Source of the DNA: Haloechinothrix sp033042135
GTDB taxonomy: Bacteria; Actinomycetota; Actinomycetes; Mycobacteriales; Pseudonocardiaceae
NCBI RefSeq assembly: GCF_033042135.1
Contig: NZ_WBXM01000003.1
Span: forward strand, 392,911-456,910
Direction of reading: 5' to 3'
Length of the DNA stretch: 64,000 nucleotides
Positions 49,492 through 58,062 of this stretch are shown piece after piece. The position numbers and the translations under genes are program-made. Positions within the stretch are counted from its first letter, which is position 1. Every line of letters begins with the position of its first letter. The notes under the pieces are model-generated. The model worked only from the letters and a program-made list of their open reading frames with translations, was not told the origin of the DNA and searched no databases.

Positions 49492-50435
49492 GCACGTCGG
49501 AGCAGCAGGTAGCAGCGGACGAACGGTTGGCGACCGCTGCCGAGAAGGCAGAGGTGCTGATCGAGGCACTGCCCTGGTTGCAGCGCTTCCACGGGTCCTG
49601 CGTGGTGTTGAAGTATGGCGGTAACGCCATGGTGGACGACACGCTGAAGGCGGCATTCGCTCAGGACATGGTGTTCCTGCGGCTGGCTGGCCTGCGCCCT
49701 GTCGTGGTGCACGGTGGTGGGCCGCAGATCAGCGCCATGCTCTCTCGGCTGGGTATCGAAGGCGAGTTCCGCGGCGGGTTGCGCGTGACCACGCCGGAAA
49801 CCATGGATGTGGTGCGCATGGTGCTCACCGGTCAGGTCAGCAGGGAGCTGGTCGGCCTGATCAACGCTTTCGGTCCCTACGCCGTTGGCATGTCCGGTGA
49901 GGATGCCAAGCTTTTCACCGCCTCTCGTAAGGAAGCCACCGTGGATGGTGAGACCGTCGATATCGGACTAGTCGGAGAAGTGTCGAGTGTGAACCCGGAA
50001 GCGGTACTCGACATCGTCAACGCTGGTCGGATACCGGTGGTTTCCACGGTCGCACCCGACGCGGATGGCGTGGTGCACAACGTCAACGCCGACACCGCGG
50101 CGGGTGCACTGGCGGCCGCGCTCGGTGCTGAGAAGCTGGTCGTGTTGACCGATGTGGAAGGACTATACGCGGACTGGCCGGACCGCTCGTCGCTGGTCGA
50201 TCAGGTCACGGTGGACCGGCTTGAAGAGATGCTGCCCGATCTGGACAGCGGAATGATCCCGAAAATGGAGGCATGCGCACGTGCGATCCGTGGCGGAGTG
50301 CCACGTGCGCACGTGATCGACGGCAGGTTGGCGCATTCCGTACTGCTCGAGGTGTTCACCACCAGCGGGGTCGGCACGATGGTGCTGCCAGCGCCGCAGG
50401 AGGCCGAGCGGGACGGAACGGAAGGGGAGCGGTGA
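49488..50435 (+). CDS. argB: Acetylglutamate kinase
   Basis: 315 residues. Amino-acid kinase fold: VVLKYGGNAMVDD, VVVHGGGPQISAML, LVVLTDVEGLYADWPD and GMIPKMEACARAIRGGV, covering phosphate, acetylglutamate and ATP sites. The N-terminal helix (AEVLIEALPWLQRF) is of the type seen in arginine-inhibited hexameric forms, so feedback inhibition is plausible. ATG overlaps the argJ stop by 4 nt. Confidence 0.96.
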   Translation: MSTSEQQVAADERLATAAEKAEVLIEALPWLQRFHGSCVVLKYGGNAMVDDTLKAAFAQDMVFLRLAGLRPVVVHGGGPQISAMLSRLGIEGEFRGGLRVTTPETMDVVRMVLTGQVSRELVGLINAFGPYAVGMSGEDAKLFTASRKEATVDGETVDIGLVGEVSSVNPEAVLDIVNAGRIPVVSTVAPDADGVVHNVNADTAAGALAAALGAEKLVVLTDVEGLYADWPDRSSLVDQVTVDRLEEMLPDLDSGMIPKMEACARAIRGGVPRAHVIDGRLAHSVLLEVFTTSGVGTMVLPAPQEAERDGTEGER

Positions 50436-51631
50436 ACTCGAACGAGCAGGCCCGGCTCCGGTGGGAGTCGGTGCTGATGAACAACTACGGCACGCCGCCC
50501 GTGGAGCTGGTGCGCGGCGACGGGGCGCGGGTGGTCGACGCCGACGGCAACAGTTACCTGGACCTGCTGGCCGGTATCGCCGTCAACGCCCTCGGCCATG
50601 CCCACCCTGCCGTGGTGGACGCGGTGACACGCCAGATCGCCACGCTCGGCCACAGCTCCAACCTCTACGCCAACCCGGTGGCGCTCGAGCTGGCCGAGAT
50701 GCTGCTCGACATCGCGGGCGTGACAGGCAACGGCAAGGTGCTGTTCACCAACTCCGGTTCCGAGGCCAACGAGGCGGCCCTGAAGATCAGCAGGCTGACC
50801 GGCCGCCGGAAGGTCGTGGCCTGCGAGGGTGGCTTCCACGGCAGGACCATGGGGGCGCTGACGCTGACCGGCCAGCCTGCCAAGAAGGAGCCGTTCGAGC
50901 CGCTGCTCCCGGAGGTGAGTCACGTACCGTTCGGGGACACCGCGGCGCTGCGGGACGCGGTCGACGGCGAGACCGCGGCGGTGTTCGTCGAGCCCGTGCT
51001 CGGGGAGGCCGGGATCGTCCCGGCTCCCGAGGGGTACCTGCGTGCCGCGCGGGAGATCACCACCGAGCGGGGCGCGCTGCTTGTGCTCGACGAGGTGCAG
51101 ACAGGCATCGGCCGGACCGGGAAGTGGTTCGCGTTCCAACGGGACGGGATCGTCCCGGACATCGTGACCGTGGCCAAAGGGCTCGGTGGCGGGTTGCCGC
51201 TCGGCGCGGTCATCGGCGTCGGCGGAGCAGGCGACCTGCTGCGCCCAGGGCAGCACGGGGTCACCTTCGGCGGCAACCCGGTCAGCTGCGCGGCAGGCCT
51301 CGCGGTGCTGCGCACCATCGCAGCGGAGAACCTGGCAGGCCACGCCGTCGCGGTGGGTAAGGAGATCGTTTCCGGGGTGGAGGCGCTGGCTCACCCGCAG
51401 CTGGCCGGCGTGCGGGGTGTGGGCCTGCTGTTGGCGCTGCTGGTGCGCGACGTGGCGCCGTCGGCGGTGACCGACGCCGCGCGACGGGCGGGATACCTCG
51501 CCAACGCGGTCAGCTCCGATGCCGTCCGGCTGGCGCCGCCGCTGGTGCTGGAGGCCGCCGACGCCCGTCGTTTCGTCGCCGACCTACCTCCGATCCTGTC
51601 CGATGCCGCTGCGACCTCCAAGGAAACGTGA
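50432..51631 (+). CDS. argD: Acetylornithine aminotransferase
   Basis: 399 residues from GTG 50432 (GTGA overlap with argB). Class III PLP aminotransferase: NSGSEANEAALKI (phosphate-binding), GFHGRTMGALTLTG, LVLDEVQTGIGRTGKW, and the PLP lysine in VAKGLGGGLPLGAVIG. Converts N-acetylglutamate semialdehyde to N-acetylornithine; in many bacteria it also serves lysine synthesis. Confidence 0.96.
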   Translation: MNSNEQARLRWESVLMNNYGTPPVELVRGDGARVVDADGNSYLDLLAGIAVNALGHAHPAVVDAVTRQIATLGHSSNLYANPVALELAEMLLDIAGVTGNGKVLFTNSGSEANEAALKISRLTGRRKVVACEGGFHGRTMGALTLTGQPAKKEPFEPLLPEVSHVPFGDTAALRDAVDGETAAVFVEPVLGEAGIVPAPEGYLRAAREITTERGALLVLDEVQTGIGRTGKWFAFQRDGIVPDIVTVAKGLGGGLPLGAVIGVGGAGDLLRPGQHGVTFGGNPVSCAAGLAVLRTIAAENLAGHAVAVGKEIVSGVEALAHPQLAGVRGVGLLLALLVRDVAPSAVTDAARRAGYLANAVSSDAVRLAPPLVLEAADARRFVADLPPILSDAAATSKET

Positions 51632-52563
51632 TGGTCAGACACTTCCTTCGTGACGACGACCTGCTGCCCGACGAGCAGGAGGCGATCCTCGACCTCGCGG
51701 ACCGGTTCAAGGCCGATCCGCTCGGCAGCGACGCGTTGGCCGGTCCCCGCACCGTGGCGGTGATCTTCGAGAAGAACTCGACCAGGACCCGATTCTCCTT
51801 CGAGACCGGCATCGTGCAGCTCGGTGGCCATCCGATCGTGGTTGACGGCCGGTCGATGCAGCTCGGCAGGGAGGAAACGCTCGAGGACACCGCTCGAGTG
51901 CTTGGACGGTACACCGACGCGGTAGTGTGGCGTACCTTCGCGCAGGCGCGGATGGACGCGTTCGCGAGGGCCTCGCGCGTGCCGGTGGTCAACGCGCTCA
52001 CCGACGAGTTCCATCCCTGCCAGGTGCTGGCGGACCTGCAGACGGTCAGGGAACGGAAGGGGAAGCTGGCCGGGCTGACCCTGACATACCTGGGTGACGG
52101 GGCCAACAATATGGCGCACTCGCTGCTGCTGGGTGGCGTCACGGCGGGTATGCACGTGCGGATCGCAGCACCTGAGGGGTTCCACCCCGTCGACTGGGTG
52201 CTCGACCTGGTCCGTGCCCGCGCCGCGGAGACCGGCGGCTCGATCGGGGTGTTCACCGACCCCGTCGCCGCGGTGGACGGCGCGGACGTCGTGACCACCG
52301 ACTCGTGGACGTCGATGGGACAGGAGACCGACGGGAAGGATCGCGTCAGCCCGTTCCGCCCGTTCCAGGTGAACACCGAGCTGCTGGAACGGACAGGGAC
52401 GGACACCGTCGTGCTGCACGACCTGCCAGCGCACCGCGGCTGGGAGATCACCGATGAGGTGATCGACGGGCCTGCCAGCGCCGTCTGGGACGAGGCCGAG
52501 AACCGTCTGCACGCGCAGAAGGCGCTGCTGGCCTGGCTGATGGAGGTGCGAGGGGCGGCGTGA
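51631..52563 (+). CDS. argF: Ornithine carbamoyltransferase with HDLP instead of HCLP
   Basis: 310 residues from ATG 51631 (GTG 51628 also possible). The carbamoyl-phosphate loop FEKNSTRTRFSFETGI and DEFHPCQVLADLQT are intact, as is SMGQE. The ornithine-binding motif, HCLP in nearly all OTCases, reads LHDLPAHRG: codons CAC GAC CTG CCA at 52417-52428 encode Asp where the Cys should be. Everything else, including length and operon place, fits ArgF. Converts ornithine and carbamoyl phosphate to citrulline. Confidence 0.93.
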   Translation: MVRHFLRDDDLLPDEQEAILDLADRFKADPLGSDALAGPRTVAVIFEKNSTRTRFSFETGIVQLGGHPIVVDGRSMQLGREETLEDTARVLGRYTDAVVWRTFAQARMDAFARASRVPVVNALTDEFHPCQVLADLQTVRERKGKLAGLTLTYLGDGANNMAHSLLLGGVTAGMHVRIAAPEGFHPVDWVLDLVRARAAETGGSIGVFTDPVAAVDGADVVTTDSWTSMGQETDGKDRVSPFRPFQVNTELLERTGTDTVVLHDLPAHRGWEITDEVIDGPASAVWDEAENRLHAQKALLAWLMEVRGAA

Positions 52564-52564
52564 G

Positions 52565-53158
52565 ATGAGCCGTGAATCCAGCGACACCGAGCAGCGCCGC
52601 AACGCGGTAGGCGGTCACGCGACGACCCGCGTGGCACGGCAGGCCCGCATCGCGGAGTTGGTGTCCAGCATGGGGATCCGTAGCCAGTCCGAGCTGGCCA
52701 GGATCCTCGCCGGGGAGGGCATCGAGGTCACGCAAGCCACGTTGTCGCGAGACCTCGACGAGCTCGGCGCGGTGAAGCTGCGGGCGCCGGACGGCGGCGC
52801 CCCGGTGTATGTCATCCCCGAGGACGGCAGCCCGGTCAAGGGCGTGCAGGGTGGTACCGGGCGGCTGTCCCGGCTGCTCAATGAACTGCTGGTCGCCGCG
52901 GAAGGTTCGGCGAACCTGGTGGTGCTGCGCACCCCACCCGGGGCGGCCCAGTTCCTGGCCAGCGCGATCGATCGGGCAGCCTTGTACGAGGTCGTCGGCA
53001 CGATCGCCGGGGACGACACGGTGATGGTGATCGCCCGCGAGCCGCTGCGCGGCGCCGACCTGGCCGAACGGTTCACGGCACTCGCGAGGACGGCGTCGAG
53101 CACGGAAGCACACAGCGAATCAGGCAATCGAACGAACTCAGTGGAGGACGACACATGA
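52565..53158 (+). CDS. argR: Arginine repressor
   Basis: 197 residues. An N-terminal winged helix (about 22-95; GIRSQSELARILAGEGIEVT and QATLSRDLDELGAVKLR) and a C-terminal oligomerization/arginine-binding domain (about 108-180) with TPPGAAQFLASAIDRA and TIAGDDTVMVIA. Full length plus a ~20-residue polar tail at each end. One base after argF; the stop overlaps argG. Probably represses the operon at 47203 when arginine is plentiful. Confidence 0.95.
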   Translation: MSRESSDTEQRRNAVGGHATTRVARQARIAELVSSMGIRSQSELARILAGEGIEVTQATLSRDLDELGAVKLRAPDGGAPVYVIPEDGSPVKGVQGGTGRLSRLLNELLVAAEGSANLVVLRTPPGAAQFLASAIDRAALYEVVGTIAGDDTVMVIAREPLRGADLAERFTALARTASSTEAHSESGNRTNSVEDDT

Positions 53159-54357
53159 CCAAGCGGGTGGTGCTCGCCTACTCGGGCGGGCTGGACACCT
53201 CGGTGGCGATCGGCTGGATCGCCGAGGAGACCGGCGCCGAGGTGATCGCCGTGGCGGCCGACGTCGGTCAGGGTGGCGAGGACCTGGAGACGATCCGCAA
53301 GCGCGCGCTCGACTGCGGCGCCGCCGAAGCGGTGGTCGCGGACGTGCGGGACGAGTTCGCCGAGCAGTACTGCCTGCCAGCGGTACAGGCGAACGCGCTC
53401 TACATGGACCGGTACCCGCTGGTGTCGGCCCTGTCCCGGCCGCTGATCGCCAAGCACCTGGTCGACGCCGCACGCCAGCACGGTGCCACCACGGTGGCGC
53501 ACGGCTGCACCGGAAAGGGTAACGACCAGGTGCGCTTCGAGGTCGGTATCGGGGCGCTGGCGCCGGAGCTGGACGTGATCGCGCCGGTGCGCGACTTCGC
53601 GTGGACGCGGGAGAAGGCGATCGGCTATGCCGAGCAGCGCGACCTGCCCATCGACGTCACCAAGTCCTCGCCGTTCTCGGTGGATCAGAACGTGTTCGGG
53701 CGCGCGGTGGAGACTGGCTTCCTCGAGGACCTGTGGAACGCCCCGACCAAGGACGTGTACTCCTACACTTCCGATCCCGCGCTGAACGCGGGCCAGCCCG
53801 ATGAGGTCGTGATCACCTTCGACAGGGGCGTGCCGGTGGCGATCGACGGCGTGCGGGTGTCGGTGCTGCAGGCCATCGAGCAGCTCAACGTGCGGGCAGG
53901 CGCGCACGGCATCGGCCGGATCGACATGGTGGAGGACCGCCTGGTCGGCATCAAGAGCCGGGAGGTCTACGAGGCGCCGGGCGCGATCGCGCTGATCACC
54001 GCCCACCAGGAGCTGGAGGCGGTCACCGTGGAGCGGGACCTGGCCCGTTTCAAGCGCCAGGTGGAGCAGCGGTGGGGCGAGCTGGTCTACGACGGGCTGT
54101 GGTTCTCGCCGCTGCGGTCGGCGCTGGACGAATTCGTCGCGAACTCGCAGGAGCACGTCAGCGGCGACATCCGGCTGGTCCTGCACGGCGGCTCCGCGAC
54201 GGTGAACGGTCGCCGGAGTGCTCGGTCGCTGTACGACTTCAACCTCGCCACCTACGACGAGGGAGACAGCTTCGACCAGTCGCAGGCCAAGGGCTTCGTG
54301 CAGCTGTGGGGCCTGCCCAGCAAGATCGCCGCCCGGAGGGACCAGGAGACGACGTGA
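53155..54357 (+). CDS. argG: Argininosuccinate synthase
   Basis: 400 residues. PP-loop VLAYSGGLDTSVAIGW binds ATP; YMDRYPLVSALSRPLIAKHL, HGCTGKGNDQVRFEVG and the citrulline/aspartate-site segments are complete. Joins citrulline and aspartate. ATG overlaps the argR stop by 4 nt, and its own stop overlaps argH. Confidence 0.97.
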   Translation: MTKRVVLAYSGGLDTSVAIGWIAEETGAEVIAVAADVGQGGEDLETIRKRALDCGAAEAVVADVRDEFAEQYCLPAVQANALYMDRYPLVSALSRPLIAKHLVDAARQHGATTVAHGCTGKGNDQVRFEVGIGALAPELDVIAPVRDFAWTREKAIGYAEQRDLPIDVTKSSPFSVDQNVFGRAVETGFLEDLWNAPTKDVYSYTSDPALNAGQPDEVVITFDRGVPVAIDGVRVSVLQAIEQLNVRAGAHGIGRIDMVEDRLVGIKSREVYEAPGAIALITAHQELEAVTVERDLARFKRQVEQRWGELVYDGLWFSPLRSALDEFVANSQEHVSGDIRLVLHGGSATVNGRRSARSLYDFNLATYDEGDSFDQSQAKGFVQLWGLPSKIAARRDQETT

Positions 54358-55766
54358 CAGGGGAGCGCACGCAGCTGTGGGGTGGCCGGTTCGCCAGCGG
54401 CCCCGCCGAGGCGATGGCGGCACTGAGCGCGTCGACGCATTTCGACTGGCGGCTGGCGCCGTACGACATCGCGGGTTCGCGGGCGCACGCGCGGGTGCTG
54501 CGCAAGGCGGGCCTGCTCGACGATGCCGAGTTGACCCAGTTGCTGGCGGCGCTGGACACGCTGGAGGCCGATGTGGCAGCAGCAACGTTCACGCCGACCA
54601 TGGCCGACGAGGACGTGCACACCGCGCTGGAGCGGGGCCTGCTGGAGCGGGCGGGAACCGAGCTCGGCGGCAAGTTGCGCGCGGGCCGGTCCCGCAACGA
54701 CCAGGTGGCGACGCAGATGCGGATGTGGCTGCGGGACGCCGCGCGGCGGATCGCGGCAGGCGCGCTCGATGTTGTGGACGCGTTGGCCGGGCAGGCGGAT
54801 CGATACCCGGACGCGGTGCTTCCCGGCCGTACCCACCTGCAGCACGCGCAGCCGGTGTTGCTTGCCCACCACCTGCTTGCCCACGCGCACGCGCTGCTGC
54901 GGGACGTGGACCGGTTGCGCGACTGGGACCGCAGGACCGCCGAGTCGCCGTACGGCTCGGGGGCGTTGGCCGGTTCCTCTCTCGATCTCGACCCGGACGC
55001 GGTGGCCGCCGAGCTGGGTTTCGACCGGGCGGTCGACAACTCCATCGACGGGGTCTCCAGCCGTGATTTCGCGGCCGAGTTCGCGTTCGCGGTTGCGATG
55101 TTCGGGGTGAACCTCTCGCGGATCGCCGAGGAGATCGTCATCTGGAACACCGCCGAGTTCGGGTACGTCACGCTCGACGACGCGTGGGCGACAGGCAGCT
55201 CGATCATGCCGCAGAAGAAGAACCCGGACGTGGCCGAGCTGGCGCGTGGCAAGGCAGGCAGGTTGATCGGAAACCTGACCGGCCTGCTTGCCACGTTGAA
55301 GGCGCAGACGCTGGCGTACAACCGGGATCTGCAGGAGGACAAGGAGCCGCTGTTCGACTCGGTGGAGCAGATGGAACTGCTGGTGCCCGCGATGGCCGGG
55401 ATGATCGACACGGTGACGTTCCACACCGACCGGACGGCCGAACTGGCGCCCGCGGGTTTCACGCTGGCCACCGACATCGCCGAGTGGCTCGTGCGCCAGG
55501 GCGTCCCGTTCCGGCGTGCGCACGAGGTCTCGGGTGAGTGCGTACGGGCCGCGGAGGAACGGGGTGTCGGCCTCGAGGCGCTCACCGACGCCGAGCTGGC
55601 CGCGATCGACCCGGTGCTCACCCCGGCGGTGCGGGAGGTGCTCACCGTGCCCGGCTCGATCGCCTCGCGGGACGCGCGTGGCGGTACCGCGCCGGAACGG
55701 GTCCGCGAGCAGCGCGAGCGGCTGCGGCAGCGGGCGGCCGACGCCCGTACATGGGCGTCCGGCTGA
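54354..55766 (+). CDS. argH: Argininosuccinate lyase
   Basis: 470 residues from GTG 54354 (GTGA overlap with argG). Fumarase/aspartase superfamily: LWGGRFASGPAEAM at the start, AGRSRNDQVATQMRMW, the catalytic His region PGRTHLQHAQPVLLAHHLLA and the flexible signature GSSIMPQKKNPDVAELARGK containing the catalytic Ser. Releases arginine and fumarate, the last step of the pathway. Last gene of the operon. Confidence 0.97.
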   Translation: MTGERTQLWGGRFASGPAEAMAALSASTHFDWRLAPYDIAGSRAHARVLRKAGLLDDAELTQLLAALDTLEADVAAATFTPTMADEDVHTALERGLLERAGTELGGKLRAGRSRNDQVATQMRMWLRDAARRIAAGALDVVDALAGQADRYPDAVLPGRTHLQHAQPVLLAHHLLAHAHALLRDVDRLRDWDRRTAESPYGSGALAGSSLDLDPDAVAAELGFDRAVDNSIDGVSSRDFAAEFAFAVAMFGVNLSRIAEEIVIWNTAEFGYVTLDDAWATGSSIMPQKKNPDVAELARGKAGRLIGNLTGLLATLKAQTLAYNRDLQEDKEPLFDSVEQMELLVPAMAGMIDTVTFHTDRTAELAPAGFTLATDIAEWLVRQGVPFRRAHEVSGECVRAAEERGVGLEALTDAELAAIDPVLTPAVREVLTVPGSIASRDARGGTAPERVREQRERLRQRAADARTWASG

Positions 55767-55826
55767 GCTCGCCGGGTTCCGGCCCGCTAGCGTGACCGCG
55801 CGTATCCCGCACGAGAGGGTCAAGCC

Positions 55827-56474
55827 ATGCACACCTCGCCCGCGCAGCGTGACTCGCCCCGGCTCGCACGCGACGAGCTGGCCGTCGACCCGGTGGACGC
55901 CTGCCCGGTCCTGCTAGGCAGCGTGATCGAGGCGGACACGCCCGGCGGCACGGTGGCCGCCCGTGTCGTCGAGGTCGAGGCCTACCGGGGCGGCGACGAT
56001 CCCGCCTCGCACGCGTTCCGCGGGCGAACCGCGCGCAACGCCGTGATGTGGGGGCCTGCCGGGTACCTGTACGTGTACCTGATCTACGGCATGCACCATT
56101 GCCTGAACGTGGTGTGCCTCGACGACGGCGTGGCCGGGGCGGTGCTGCTGCGTGCGGGCGAGATCGTGGCAGGCGAGCGCCTGGCGCGCAGCCGAAGGCG
56201 GGCGGCCCGTAGTGATGACGAGCTCGGCCGCGGCCCCGCGCGGCTGGCCTCGGCACTGGGACTGACTGTCGAGCACAACAACACCGACCTCACCGCGCCG
56301 CGCACTGCGGTACGGCTCTACGCAGGCGACACGATCCCCGCCGATCAGGTCCGCAGCGGTGGCCGCGTCGGCGTGAGCGTGGCGGCGGACGTGCCGTGGC
56401 GGTTCTGGGTGGATGGCTCGCGCGCGGTGTCGGCTTACCGCCCTGGTGGCGGTCGGTCCCGCGGCGCAGGCTGA
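55827..56474 (+). CDS. Alkyladenine (3-methyladenine) DNA glycosylase, AAG/MPG type
   Basis: 215 residues. The AAG fold is recognisable from VVEVEAYRGGDDPASHAFRG (with the catalytic-type Glu), MWGPAGYLYVYLIYGMHHCLNVV (Tyr intercalation/damage pocket, residues about 73-95) and the C-terminal GGRVGVSVAADVPWRFWV. Removes alkylated purines. ATG has GAGAGGG about 7 nt upstream. Stands between argH and tyrS, same strand, as a separate unit or readthrough from argH. Confidence 0.94.
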   Translation: MHTSPAQRDSPRLARDELAVDPVDACPVLLGSVIEADTPGGTVAARVVEVEAYRGGDDPASHAFRGRTARNAVMWGPAGYLYVYLIYGMHHCLNVVCLDDGVAGAVLLRAGEIVAGERLARSRRRAARSDDELGRGPARLASALGLTVEHNNTDLTAPRTAVRLYAGDTIPADQVRSGGRVGVSVAADVPWRFWVDGSRAVSAYRPGGGRSRGAG

Positions 56475-56547
56475 TCAGGTCAGGCGCCGCCGGTGGGTGG
56501 CCAGGCCCGTGCGCGCCGGTGGTGACCAGGTTGGGAAGATGAGTCGC

Positions 56548-57819
56548 GTGAGTGAGCACATCATTGACGAGCTGTCCTGGCGCGGTCTGATCGCGCAGTC
56601 CACCGATCTCGACGCCCTGCGGACCGAGCTGGACGCCGGCCCGGTCACGATGTACTGCGGCTTCGATCCAACCGCGGAGAGCCTGCACGCCGGGCATCTC
56701 GTGCAGCTGCTCACGCTGTCGCGGTTGCAGCGGGCAGGGCACCGTCCGGTGGTGCTGGCAGGCGGGGCAACCGGCCAGATCGGCGATCCCCGTGAGGTGG
56801 GGGAGCGATCGCTGGTGAGCGCGGATGTGGTCGCCGAGCGGCTGGAGAAGATCGGAGCCCAGCTGGAGCGGTTCGTCACGTTCGACGACTCGCCGACCGG
56901 TGCGATCCTGGAGAACAACCTGAACTGGTTCAGCGAGATCAACGCGCTGGACTTCCTGCGCGACGTGGGCAAGCATTTCTCGATGAACGTGCTACTCGCG
57001 CGCGACACGGTGCGGCGGAGGCTGAACTCCGACGGGATGTCGTACACCGAGTTCAGCTACATCCTGCTCCAGTCCTACGACTACCTGCAGCTGTACCGGC
57101 GCTACGGCACCACGCTCCAGGTCGGGGGCTCGGACCAGTGGGGCAACATCATCGGTGGCGTGGAGTACGTGCGCAAGGTCGAGGGCGCTGGCGTGCACGC
57201 GCTGACCACGCCGCTGGTCACCGACGCCGAGGGGCAGAAGTTCGGCAAGTCGACCGGCGGCGGCAACGTATGGCTCGATCCGGAGCTGACCTCGCCGTAC
57301 GCCTGGTACCAGTACTTCATCAACGTCGCCGACTCGCACGTCATCGACTATCTGAAGCTGTTCACGTCGCTGTCCCGTGACGAGATCGCCTCCTACGAGC
57401 AGCTCACCGCGGACAAGCCGCAGCTGCGGTCGGCGCAGCGCAGGCTCGCCGAGGAGCTGACCACGTTGGTCCACGGCCCCGAGCAGACGCGCAAGGTGAC
57501 CGCAGCCAGCCAGGCGCTGTTCGGCAAGGCGGACTTCACCGACCTCGACGAGGCCACCCTCGAGTCGGTGATGGCAGAGGTGCCGACGGGGGAGGTGACT
57601 CTCGACGCGCAGCCGTCGATCGTCGACCTGTTGCTGGTCGCGGGACTGGTGGACAGCAAGGGCGCCGCGCGGCGCACCGTCGCCGAGGGTGGCGCCTACG
57701 TGAACAACGTCAAGATCACCGACGAGTCCTGGCAGCCGAGCGCGGCAGACGCGCTCGCTGGGCGGTGGCTGGTGGTGCGCCGCGGCAAGCGCACCCTCGC
57801 GGGCGTGCGCCTGAGGTGA
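56548..57819 (+). CDS. tyrS: Tyrosine--tRNA ligase
   Basis: About 423 residues. GTG 56548 lies 9 nt after GGGAAG; ATG 56539 (adding MSR) is also in frame. Class I signatures are HAGH in PTAESLHAGHLVQLL and KFGKS in EGQKFGKSTGGGNVW; the Tyr/tRNA sites GGSDQWGNIIGGVEYV are intact. A C-terminal S4-like domain (about 355-420) ends KRTLAGVRLR. No T-box leader is seen upstream. Confidence 0.96.
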   Translation: MSEHIIDELSWRGLIAQSTDLDALRTELDAGPVTMYCGFDPTAESLHAGHLVQLLTLSRLQRAGHRPVVLAGGATGQIGDPREVGERSLVSADVVAERLEKIGAQLERFVTFDDSPTGAILENNLNWFSEINALDFLRDVGKHFSMNVLLARDTVRRRLNSDGMSYTEFSYILLQSYDYLQLYRRYGTTLQVGGSDQWGNIIGGVEYVRKVEGAGVHALTTPLVTDAEGQKFGKSTGGGNVWLDPELTSPYAWYQYFINVADSHVIDYLKLFTSLSRDEIASYEQLTADKPQLRSAQRRLAEELTTLVHGPEQTRKVTAASQALFGKADFTDLDEATLESVMAEVPTGEVTLDAQPSIVDLLLVAGLVDSKGAARRTVAEGGAYVNNVKITDESWQPSAADALAGRWLVVRRGKRTLAGVRLR

Positions 57820-57921
57820 GCCGCTGGCAGCCGGCCGCGCCCCCGCCGATGCGGTCTCGGCTGTACCCGGGAGTTCCCCGTACCGGTTTACATCGATTCG
57901 GCACATCCTGGCCATGGGCCT

Positions 57922-57968
57922 TTGCAGGAGCCTTACCGATGGGTAACCTACGTCACAGTTGCGTGTGA
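57922..57968 (+). promoter_or_regulatory. Promoter with adjacent inverted-repeat operator ahead of the acyl-CoA dehydrogenase gene
   Basis: TTGCAG (57922-57927), 16-bp spacer, TAACCT (57944-57949). Immediately downstream, TCACA (57953-57957) and TGTGA (57964-57968) form an inverted repeat with a 6-bp centre over the expected start site. A TetR-type fatty-acid repressor is one candidate. The rest of the 243-bp gap shows nothing else. Confidence 0.5.
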
Positions 57969-58062
57969 TCGCACGCGCAGCCGGAGAGCTGTACCCGAGC
58001 CGGTCCCACCGGGAAGCGCGGCCCGGCACCGGCCTGATACCGGCATCGACGAGGAGGTTCCC

